Of a DNA stretch of 5,782 nucleotides, positions 1 through 5,782 are shown piece by piece. Below the pieces are notes generated by a model, which was not told the DNA's origin, did no database searches, and saw only the letters and a program-made list of their open reading frames with translations. Made by a program: the position numbers and the translations under genes. Position 1 is the first letter of the stretch; each line of letters starts with the position of its first letter. Source of the DNA: an uncultured Prevotellaceae bacterium (GTDB taxonomy: Bacteria; Bacteroidota; Bacteroidia; Bacteroidales; Bacteroidaceae); assembly GCA_946624335.1 (NCBI GenBank), contig CAMOSA010000149.1:1-5782 (forward strand), read 5' to 3'.

Positions 1-2853
1 GTGGATCTCACCGACACCGTCGTCTGGTACCGCAAGACATTCGATGCCGACAGTTTGGCATTGAAGGGGCGCAAGGTGTTCATCGAGTTTGAGGGCGCAC
101 GGCAGGGAGCCGACGTCTGGCTCAATGGGCATCACCTCGGGTTTTCGGACAATGGCGTCATGGCTTTCGGCTTCGACCTGACGCCTTATATTAAAGAAGG
201 TGAGAACGTGCTGAGCGTGCGCTGCGACAACAGCTGGACCTACCGCGACCGCGTGCTCAACAGCCGCTATCAGTGGAACGACCGTAACTTCAATGCCAAC
301 TACGGCGGCTTGCCGAAGAACGTCCGGTTGCACATCACCGACAAGCTTTATCAGACGCTGCCCCTTTATTCTAATCTCGGCACTACAGGCACTTACGTCT
401 ATGCCACCGACTTCGACATCCCCGGTCACAAGGCTGTCATCCATGTGGAGAGTCAGGTGAAGAACGATGATTCCAGCGAACGCTCGTTCATCTATCATGT
501 CAGGATCCTGGATGCCGAAGGTCGTGAGATCGCACAATTTAAGGGTGACCCCGTGACGATGCTACCCAATGAGACGCGCATCGTCAAGGCCCAGCAGCAG
601 GTCGAAGGCCTGCATTTCTGGTCGTGGGGCTATGGTTATCTCTATACCGTCAAGAGCAGCCTGCTCCCCATCGCAGAAGCCTCCCCTCGGGGTGGCCTGG
701 AGGCGACCGGCTCCACCACCGATGAAGTTTCCACCATAACAGGTTTCCGCAAGACACACTTCGGCGAAGGCAAGATTTGGTTGAACGACCGCGTCATGAT
801 GGTGCACGGCTACGCCCAGCGCACCTCCAATGAGTGGCCGGGCGTGGGCATTAGCGTGCCTGCCTGGCTGAGCGATTTCTCTAATGCCCTGATGGTCGAA
901 AGCGGTGGCAATATGGTTCGTTGGATGCACGTCACGCCTTGGAAACAGGACATAGAATCGTGCGACCGCGTAGGCCTGCCGCAGGCTATGCCCGCCGGCG
1001 ACTCCGAGAAGGACGTCGAGGGCGCACGCTGGCAACAGCGAACGGCTCTCATGCGCGACGCCATCATCTACAACCGCAACAACCCCTCAATCCTCTTCTA
1101 CGAGAGTGGCAACGAGAGCATCAGCCGCCAGCACATGCTGGAGATGAAGGCCATCCGCGACGAATTCGACCCTCATGGCGGTCGTGCCATCGGCAGCCGC
1201 GAGATGCTCGACATCGACGAGGCGGAGTACGGAGGCGAGATGCTCTATATCAACAAAAGCAAGAAGCACCCGATGTGGGCGATGGAGTACTGCCGCGATG
1301 AGGGCCTGCGCAAGTATTGGAACCAGTGGAGCTATCCCTTCCACCGCGAGGGCGACGGCCCGCTCTATCGCGGCAAGCCGGCCCGCGAATATAACCACAA
1401 TATGGACGAGTTCGCCATCGAGATGGTGCGCCGTTGGTACGACTATTGGCTCGAACGCCCGGGCACCGGCACGCGCGTCTCGTCGGGAGGCGTAAAGATC
1501 GTGTTCTCCGACACCAACACCCACCATCGTGGCGAGTCGAACTACCGCACCAGCGGCGTCACCGACGCCATGCGCCTGCCCAAAGATGCCTTCTACGCTC
1601 ATCAGGTCATGTGGAGCGGTTGGGTTGAGCCCGAGAAACCAAGGACCTATATCATTGGGCATTGGAGCTATACAGACTCCGGAGTGACGGTCCCCGTCCA
1701 CGTCGTCTCTACAGCCGACGCCGTCGAGCTCTTCCTCAACGGGCGTTCGCTGGGCAAGGGGCGGCAACGGTACCGCTATCTCTTCACCTTCGACAGCGTG
1801 CCTTACGAACCCGGTACGCTCGAGGCCGTCGGCTCCGACGGCAGTCGCTGCGAGCTCAAGACCGCAGGCGAACCTTATCAGCTGAAGCTTACGGCCATCG
1901 AGAATCCCGAAGGCACGAAGGCTGATGGCGCCGATATGGTGCTCTGTCAGGTCGAAGTGGTCGACGAGCAGGGCCGTCGCTGTCCGCTCGACGACCGCAT
2001 GATCAACTTCGACCTGTCGGGCGAAGCCACTTGGATTGGCGGTATAGCTTCGCGCAACAACCGGGCGTTGCAGCGCCCCGACGACAACCGCCCCGAAGGC
2101 CTCCTCGACGCTGCCGCCACCAAGAATATCTCCGATAATTATGTCGGTGCGCGCGCGCTGCCCGTGGAGTGCGGTGTCAACCGCGTCCTCGTACGCACGA
2201 CCACCACGGCAGGCACCATCCGCCTCACAGCTTCTGCCGCAGGCGTGAAGCCAGCCAGCTTGGAAGTGAAAAGTGGAAGAGTGAAAAGTGAAAGAGTGAA
2301 AAGTGAAAAATCTTCCTCTTCATTCCTCCGTGGCGAGACGCCTCTCACGCCCTCTTACACCGACCTCGCCCGAGGCATTGAGATCGTATCGGCCACTGCC
2401 GGCTTCGACAGCGAGCACGCCTCGCGCAGCTTCGACGACAACGAACTCTCGGAGTGGAAGAACGACGGCCGCCTCTCCACCGCGTGGATCACCTATCGCC
2501 TCCGCGAGAAAGCCTTCATCGACGACATCTGCATCAAGCTCACAGGCTGGCGCCTGCGCAGCTATCCCCTCGAAATATACGCTGGCAAACGACTCATCTG
2601 GAGCGGTGAGACGGAGCGCAGCCTGGGTTACGTCCACCTCAAACCCATCAAGCGCGTCAAGACCAACGAGATAACGATACGTCTGAAAGGCGCCGGCAAG
2701 GACGCTGACGCCTTCGGCGGAATCGTAGAAGTAACCGAACCGGCCGCCGGCGAGCTCGACCTCTTCAAAGCCGCCAATGGCGGTGAGACCAAGAACGAGC
2801 TGCGCATCGTGGAGGTCGAGTTCCTGAATAACATCACTGCAAACAAAAGATAG
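1..2853 (+). CDS. Glycoside hydrolase family 2 protein (beta-galactosidase-like), 5' partial
   Basis: Retaining exo-glycosidase of the GH2 type, probably exported and used in plant or host glycan breakdown; the substrate cannot be read from the sequence. The frame is open from base 1, and the GTG there is probably an internal valine. The visible part starts inside the jelly-roll sugar-binding domain (WYRKTF at 9-14, VWLNG at 39-43), so roughly the first 50-100 residues, including any signal peptide, are missing. Next come an Ig-like domain (about 120-248) and a TIM barrel (about 249-545). The likely acid/base is Glu372 in ESGNES, following NNPSILFY, and the likely nucleophile is Glu429 in WAMEYC. 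A DUF4982-like domain follows (about 550-625, VELFLNGRSLG), then a GH2 C-terminal Ig-like domain (about 626-755). A charged linker made of 15-bp repeats leads to a discoidin/F5-8C-like carbohydrate-binding domain (about 785-900). It ends at TAG, 16 bases before the next gene. Family call is strong; beta-galactosidase specificity is only one option, and glucuronidase or arabinosidase activity is also possible. Confidence 0.9.
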   Translation: MDLTDTVVWYRKTFDADSLALKGRKVFIEFEGARQGADVWLNGHHLGFSDNGVMAFGFDLTPYIKEGENVLSVRCDNSWTYRDRVLNSRYQWNDRNFNANYGGLPKNVRLHITDKLYQTLPLYSNLGTTGTYVYATDFDIPGHKAVIHVESQVKNDDSSERSFIYHVRILDAEGREIAQFKGDPVTMLPNETRIVKAQQQVEGLHFWSWGYGYLYTVKSSLLPIAEASPRGGLEATGSTTDEVSTITGFRKTHFGEGKIWLNDRVMMVHGYAQRTSNEWPGVGISVPAWLSDFSNALMVESGGNMVRWMHVTPWKQDIESCDRVGLPQAMPAGDSEKDVEGARWQQRTALMRDAIIYNRNNPSILFYESGNESISRQHMLEMKAIRDEFDPHGGRAIGSREMLDIDEAEYGGEMLYINKSKKHPMWAMEYCRDEGLRKYWNQWSYPFHREGDGPLYRGKPAREYNHNMDEFAIEMVRRWYDYWLERPGTGTRVSSGGVKIVFSDTNTHHRGESNYRTSGVTDAMRLPKDAFYAHQVMWSGWVEPEKPRTYIIGHWSYTDSGVTVPVHVVSTADAVELFLNGRSLGKGRQRYRYLFTFDSVPYEPGTLEAVGSDGSRCELKTAGEPYQLKLTAIENPEGTKADGADMVLCQVEVVDEQGRRCPLDDRMINFDLSGEATWIGGIASRNNRALQRPDDNRPEGLLDAAATKNISDNYVGARALPVECGVNRVLVRTTTTAGTIRLTASAAGVKPASLEVKSGRVKSERVKSEKSSSSFLRGETPLTPSYTDLARGIEIVSATAGFDSEHASRSFDDNELSEWKNDGRLSTAWITYRLREKAFIDDICIKLTGWRLRSYPLEIYAGKRLIWSGETERSLGYVHLKPIKRVKTNEITIRLKGAGKDADAFGGIVEVTEPAAGELDLFKAANGGETKNELRIVEVEFLNNITANKR
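679..704. repeat. Palindrome-like segment inside the GH2 gene
   Basis: A C-rich then G-rich segment forms an inverted repeat. The outer arms GCCTCC (679-684) and GGAGGC (699-704) are perfectly complementary. An alternative pairing joins 679-686 with 689-696, with one T-T mismatch. It is translated in frame as ASPRGGLEA (residues 227-235), in the connector between the Ig-like domain and the TIM barrel, where GH2 enzymes have no conserved sequence. Its core (CCTCCC...GGGG) resembles the hairpin at 5318-5338. Third-position bases may have drifted from a more perfect palindrome. That it is a degenerate member of a dispersed intergenic repeat family is inference. Confidence 0.5.
2266..2310 (+). 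repeat. Three tandem 15-bp in-frame repeats in the GH2 gene
   Basis: Three consecutive 15-base units begin GTGAAAAGTG: 2266-2280 ends GAAGA, 2281-2295 ends AAAGA and 2296-2310 ends AAAAA. Units 1 and 2 differ at one base, and units 2 and 3 at one base. The period is five codons, so the reading frame is kept, giving VKSGR, VKSER and VKSEK (residues 756-770), then a serine run. The purine-rich, AT-rich composition contrasts sharply with the surrounding GC-rich gene. It lies in the linker between the C-terminal Ig-like domain and the discoidin-like domain, where length changes should be tolerated. It could arise by slippage or by insertion of an intergenic repeat. Confidence 0.9.
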
Positions 2854-2869
2854 CTCTTTCAGTCATCCA

Positions 2870-3463
2870 ATGGTTAGAAAATTAAATAGTAAAGAACAGC
2901 GCGATGCTGACATCCGCGACGCCATCGACGTCCTCCGCCAGGGCGGCACAATCCTTTATCCCACCGACACCATCTGGGGCATCGGCTGCGACGCCACCAA
3001 CGCCGAGGCCGTGAAGAAAGTCTTCGAGATCAAGCAGCGTGACGACTCCAAAGCCCTCATCTGCCTCGTCGACAGCCCGGGACGTCTGCAGCGCTACGTC
3101 CGTAACGTCCCCGACGTGGCTTGGGACATCATCGACCTGGCCACGAAGCCTACGACGATCATCCTCAACGGCGCCGCCGGCCTGGCGCCCAACCTCTTGG
3201 CCGAGGACGGCAGCGTGGGGCTGCGCGTCACCTCCGAAGTGTTCTCGCAACAGCTGTGCTATCGTTTCCAGAAAGCCATCGTCAGCACCTCGGCAAACAT
3301 CAGCGGTCAGCCCTCGCCGCAGACTTTCGCCGACATCGACCCGGCCATCATCGCCGCCGTCGACTATGTATGCCTCTCGCGACAGCGCGACACCTCGCGC
3401 CACGAGCCCTCGTCCATCATCAAGCTGGGGCCGTCGGGCGAAGTCACCGTCATTCGCAAGTGA
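2870..3463 (+). CDS. tsaC: L-threonylcarbamoyladenylate synthase (Sua5/YciO/YrdC family)
   Basis: Cytoplasmic enzyme that makes threonylcarbamoyl-AMP from threonine, bicarbonate and ATP, the first step of the universal t6A37 modification of ANN-decoding tRNAs; TsaB, TsaD and TsaE complete the pathway. The 197 residues form one YrdC domain. Visible motifs are YPTDTIWGIGCDA (30-42), the phosphate-binding KQRDDSKAL (55-63), SVGLRV (115-120), STSANISGQPSP (139-150) and PSSIIKL (180-186). The usual WPGP-type motif is replaced by TKPTTIIL (92-99), which I recall as common in Bacteroidota homologues. The protein lacks the extra C-terminal Sua5 domain, so it is TsaC-like in length. The ATG at 2870 gives a normal N-terminus 16 bases after the GH2 stop, so transcription may run through from upstream; no Shine-Dalgarno is visible. 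The paralogue YciO is a less likely alternative. Confidence 0.92.
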   Translation: MVRKLNSKEQRDADIRDAIDVLRQGGTILYPTDTIWGIGCDATNAEAVKKVFEIKQRDDSKALICLVDSPGRLQRYVRNVPDVAWDIIDLATKPTTIILNGAAGLAPNLLAEDGSVGLRVTSEVFSQQLCYRFQKAIVSTSANISGQPSPQTFADIDPAIIAAVDYVCLSRQRDTSRHEPSSIIKLGPSGEVTVIRK

Positions 3464-3504
3464 TGCTGCGCCATTCTTCAGTCAACAACGAACCATCAGA
3501 TAAT

Positions 3505-3509
3505 AAAGG
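3505..3509 (+). promoter_or_regulatory. Possible ribosome binding site before the ClC gene
   Basis: AAAGG lies nine bases upstream of the ATG at 3519, a workable Shine-Dalgarno distance. Bacteroidota often initiate without such a sequence, so this may be chance. The rest of the 55-base gap (3464-3518) shows no recognisable Bacteroides-type promoter (TAnnTTTG) and no hairpin, which favours co-transcription of tsaC and the ClC gene. Confidence 0.3.
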
Positions 3510-3518
3510 TCTCTCTTA

Positions 3519-5303
3519 ATGACGTCATCCTTTTTTAATAAGTTCATACAGTGGCGCACGGCGCACATCACCGACAGGCAGTTCATGCTCCTGCTGGCCC
3601 TGGTCATCGGCGTGCTCACGGCGCTGGCCGGTCTGCTGCTGAAATGGCTTATCCAGCAGATAGAGTACCTGCTGACGCACCAGTTCTCCATCACTGGCGC
3701 CAACTGGCTCTATCTCGTCTATCCCGTCATCGGCATCTTCCTCACCGGCCTCTTCGTCCGCTACGTCGTGCGCGACGACATCGGCCACGGTATCACAAAG
3801 ATTCTTTATGCCATCGCGCGCAAGAAGAGTTTTATCAGGGCTCACAACACATGGTCGTCGGTCATCGCCTCCAGCATCACCATCGGCTTCGGTGGCAGTG
3901 TCGGTGCCGAGGCGCCTATCGTGCTGACGGGTTCGGCTATCGGCAGCAACCTGGGTCGCTTATTCCGGCTGGACTCCAAGCGCGTCATGCTCCTCGTGGG
4001 CTGCGGCGCCGCCGGTGCCGTCAGTGGTATCTTCAAGGCGCCCATTGCCGGCCTAGTGTTCACGCTCGAGGTGCTGATGTTCGATTTCACCCTTGGCAGC
4101 CTGCTGCCGCTGCTCGTGTCATGCGTGACGGCCGCAGCAGTCACCTTCGCCATCTCGGGCACCGGCAACCTCTTTGAATTTCATCTGACCAACGCCTTCG
4201 CCATCGAGCGGTTGCCGGCCTATCTGCTCCTCGGCGTCTTCTGCGGTTTCATCTCGCTCTATTTCACACGTGTCATGAACTGGCTCGAGGATCAGTTCCG
4301 GCGCCTCGGGGCGCCCTGTAAGCGCTTCATCATAGCAGCGCCAATCCTCAGTGTGCTCATCTTCCTCTTCCCGTCGCTCTACGGCGAAGGCTACGATATG
4401 ATACGCCTGCTCCTGAACGGACAGAACCAGACCGACTGGAACCAGGTGCTCGAAGGCTCACTCTTCTACGCCGCCCCACACCTCCTGCTGCTCTACCTCG
4501 CCGGCATCATCATCTTCAAAGTCTTTGCCACTACGGCCACCAACAGCGGCGGCGGTTGCGGCGGCACTTTCGCGCCCAGCCTTTTCCTCGGCGCTGTTTC
4601 GGGCTTCTTGTTTGCCTGCTTATGGAATATGCTCCCCGGCAACAGCATCCTCGTCCCCGAGAACAATTTCTCGCTCCTGGGTATGGCAGGCCTGATGAGC
4701 GGCGTCATGCACGCTCCGCTGACAGGAATCTTCCTCATCGCGGAGCTCACCGGCGGCTACGGTCTCTTCTTGCCGCTGATGATCGTCGCCGTGTCGTCCT
4801 ACCTGACCATCATCCTCTTCGAGCCCCACAGCATCTACACTATGCGTCTGGCTCGTAAGGGAGAGCTGGTGACGCACAACAAAGATCACGCCATCTTCAC
4901 GCTCATGTCTATGGACTCCGTCATCGAGCGCTACGACGAGCAGCTCCACCCCGACGACGACCTAGGTGAGGTGGTGCGCCAGATCTCTTCCAGCGAGCGC
5001 GACATCTTCCCCGTCGTCGACAATGCCGGTAAACTCCTGGCCGTGCTCGTCCTCGACCGTGTGCGCCACGTCATGTTCCGCACCGAGCTCTACCATAAGC
5101 TGCACGTGCGCGACCTCATGTCGCCCTGTGCTGCCCGCCTCACCACCAACGACCCTATGGACCTCGTCATGCAGACCTTCGACGCTACGAAGGCTTGGAC
5201 GCTCCCCGTCGTCGATGCCGACGGCCTCTTCGAAGGTTTCATCCGCCGCAGTCACGTCACCGCCCTCTACCGCACGATGATGCATGATTTGAGTGAAGAA
5301 TAA
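3519..5303 (+). CDS. ClC-family chloride channel/transporter with two CBS domains
   Basis: Inner-membrane homodimeric anion channel or transporter, 594 residues. The membrane part (about 22-445) has the ClC signatures. The first anion-site loop is GHGIT (89-93), with His90 where ClC-ec1 has Ser107. The gating glutamate is Glu131 in GSVGAEAP. GGTFAP (348-353) matches the GxFxP loop, and Tyr440 in SIYTM matches the anion-coordinating Tyr445. After FTLE (181-184) comes Val185 where ClC-ec1 has the internal proton glutamate Glu203, as in animal ClC channels, so coupled proton exchange of the E. coli type is doubtful. The cytoplasmic tail carries two CBS domains (about 464-525 and 530-590; DLMS at 532-535, PVVD at 563-566), which in the family bind adenine nucleotides and modulate gating. 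The ATG at 3519 leaves a short cytoplasmic N-terminus before the first membrane helix. The gene follows tsaC by 55 bases; that pairing appears conserved in Bacteroidales and probably reflects an operon. Ion selectivity and mechanism are not proven. Confidence 0.93.
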   Translation: MTSSFFNKFIQWRTAHITDRQFMLLLALVIGVLTALAGLLLKWLIQQIEYLLTHQFSITGANWLYLVYPVIGIFLTGLFVRYVVRDDIGHGITKILYAIARKKSFIRAHNTWSSVIASSITIGFGGSVGAEAPIVLTGSAIGSNLGRLFRLDSKRVMLLVGCGAAGAVSGIFKAPIAGLVFTLEVLMFDFTLGSLLPLLVSCVTAAAVTFAISGTGNLFEFHLTNAFAIERLPAYLLLGVFCGFISLYFTRVMNWLEDQFRRLGAPCKRFIIAAPILSVLIFLFPSLYGEGYDMIRLLLNGQNQTDWNQVLEGSLFYAAPHLLLLYLAGIIIFKVFATTATNSGGGCGGTFAPSLFLGAVSGFLFACLWNMLPGNSILVPENNFSLLGMAGLMSGVMHAPLTGIFLIAELTGGYGLFLPLMIVAVSSYLTIILFEPHSIYTMRLARKGELVTHNKDHAIFTLMSMDSVIERYDEQLHPDDDLGEVVRQISSSERDIFPVVDNAGKLLAVLVLDRVRHVMFRTELYHKLHVRDLMSPCAARLTTNDPMDLVMQTFDATKAWTLPVVDADGLFEGFIRRSHVTALYRTMMHDLSEE

Positions 5304-5317
5304 GACCCTCCCCCCTG

Positions 5318-5338
5318 CCCCTCCCTTGTAGGGAGGGG
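5318..5338. repeat. GC-rich hairpin between the ClC and DUF559 genes
   Basis: CCCCTCCC (5318-5325) and GGGAGGGG (5331-5338) form a perfect 8-bp stem around the loop TTGTA, preceded by a further C-rich run (5306-5316). No T tract follows on either strand, so it is a poor intrinsic terminator, although it might attenuate readthrough from the ClC gene. The style matches C-rich/G-rich palindromic intergenic repeats that I recall as abundant in Bacteroidota genomes, and the segment at 679-704 is similar. It lies 17 bases before the DUF559 start. Confidence 0.7.
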
Positions 5339-5355
5339 AGTATATACTTGAGGAA

Positions 5356-5736
5356 ATGGAAAAGAAAAAAGCTTCTTATAAGACTTCATCACCTGATCGG
5401 TATGCCATACTTCGGGCATATGCTCGTGAGAATAGGAAAAATGCCACTTTGGCAGAAGACTATCTGTGGGAACATTTGAGAAACGGGGCTTTGGGAACGG
5501 ATTTCTTGAGACAACATATTATTGGTGATTATATTGTGGATTTTGTATCAAGGCACGATGGGCTGGTAATTGAGGTTGATGGTGGTTATCATGCTGAACG
5601 ACAACAACAAGAGGATGACGCAGTGCGTGAACGAGATCTGGAGCAAATGGGCTTTCATGTCATGCGCTTCAGCAACGAAGAAGTCCTATATGATACCGAT
5701 AATGTATTAAGTCAAATAGAATCATATTTTGAATAA
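5356..5736 (+). CDS. DUF559 domain protein (Vsr-like, PD-(D/E)XK-type fold)
   Basis: Small protein of 126 residues matching the DUF559 family, which is related in fold to very-short-patch-repair endonucleases and other PD-(D/E)XK nucleases; cellular role unknown. Visible landmarks are TLAEDYLWEHLRN (31-43), FLRQHIIGDYIVDF (50-63), IEVDGGYH (72-79) and a terminal beta-alpha unit around GFHVMRFSNEEV (89-100). Candidate metal-binding residues are Asp62, Glu73 and Asp75, with His79 nearby. Length is typical, so the gene looks intact. The ATG at 5356 is the only reasonable start; the GAGG before it is too close to act as a normal Shine-Dalgarno. GC is about 40% by hand count, far below the neighbouring genes, and codons are AT-rich, suggesting recent acquisition. 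It sits behind a palindromic repeat and apparently interrupts a conserved gene neighbourhood. Nuclease activity is inferred from fold only. Confidence 0.88.
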   Translation: MEKKKASYKTSSPDRYAILRAYARENRKNATLAEDYLWEHLRNGALGTDFLRQHIIGDYIVDFVSRHDGLVIEVDGGYHAERQQQEDDAVRERDLEQMGFHVMRFSNEEVLYDTDNVLSQIESYFE

Positions 5737-5782
5737 ATAGTTACACATTTTTTAGACATCAATCAATACACACCTACGATGA
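5737..5782 (+). other. AT-rich tail; possible start of the next gene at 5779
   Basis: The 46 bases after the DUF559 stop are AT-rich, contain a short T run (5750-5755) without a preceding stem, and end with an ATG at 5779-5781. No clear promoter or terminator is seen. If the usual Bacteroidales order holds, this ATG could begin fmt (methionyl-tRNA formyltransferase), but only four bases are visible and the identity is a guess from context. Confidence 0.2.

Noticed and set aside
1..3. GTG at base 1 as the true start of the glycosidase
   Set aside because: The protein begins in the middle of the sugar-binding domain with no signal peptide, so the GTG is most likely an internal valine codon of a gene cut by the window edge.
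562..1767. Long antisense open frames opposite the GH2 gene (562-1035, 1087-1767)
   Set aside because: They are shadows of a GC-rich coding gene: compositionally biased translations with no recognisable domain, and the sense frame has clear GH2 motifs throughout.
2266..2310. CRISPR-like array
   Set aside because: The units are contiguous 15-bp tandem repeats without spacers and are translated in frame within a gene.
3551..4177. Overlapping 208-residue frame within the ClC gene
   Set aside because: The translation is rich in His, Arg and Ala, as expected from a shifted frame of GC-rich DNA; the ClC frame holds all conserved motifs.
5318..5338. Hairpin as an intrinsic terminator of the ClC gene
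   Set aside because: The stem is strong, but no T tract follows on either strand; it fits a palindromic repeat better, although some effect on transcription is possible.
5298..5736. GAATAA direct repeats as proof of a target-site duplication
   Set aside because: Six bases that both end in a stop codon after a Glu codon can easily match by chance; kept only as a weak hint in the mobile-unit finding.

Overview
The window most likely comes from a Bacteroidota genome, order Bacteroidales, probably a Prevotella-like gut or rumen bacterium of fairly high GC. The signs are a multidomain exported-type GH2 glycosidase with the add-on domains usual in polysaccharide-degrading Bacteroidota, the Bacteroidota-style short Sua5/YrdC protein, an adjacent ClC channel with CBS domains, and weak or absent Shine-Dalgarno sequences. 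Genus is inference; no marker gene is present.

Layout: all four genes are on the + strand. Positions 1-2853 hold the 3' part of a large GH2 glycoside hydrolase whose N-terminus lies outside the window. After 16 bases comes a threonylcarbamoyl-AMP synthase (2870-3463; tRNA t6A modification). After 55 bases comes a ClC-family anion channel or transporter with two C-terminal CBS domains (3519-5303). A 52-base gap holding a GC-rich hairpin leads to a small DUF559 (Vsr-like, PD-(D/E)XK-type) protein (5356-5736). The last 46 bases are AT-rich and end in an ATG that may open the next gene.

The tsaC and clc genes look like conserved housekeeping neighbours. From memory, methionyl-tRNA formyltransferase (fmt) often follows them in Bacteroidales. 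The glycosidase is an accessory gene upstream. The DUF559 gene differs from the rest: about 40% GC by hand count against roughly 57-67% in sampled stretches of clc, with AT-rich codons, and it sits directly behind a C-rich/G-rich palindrome. It looks like a recent arrival.

The most interesting signal is repetitive DNA. The glycosidase carries two in-frame low-complexity insertions, both near domain junctions: a palindrome-like segment (679-704) resembling the intergenic hairpin before the DUF559 gene, and three perfectly phased 15-bp repeats (2266-2310). Together they suggest short dispersed elements that have entered both intergenic and coding DNA, with DUF559 as a candidate partner gene. 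This is a hypothesis that needs genome-wide comparison.
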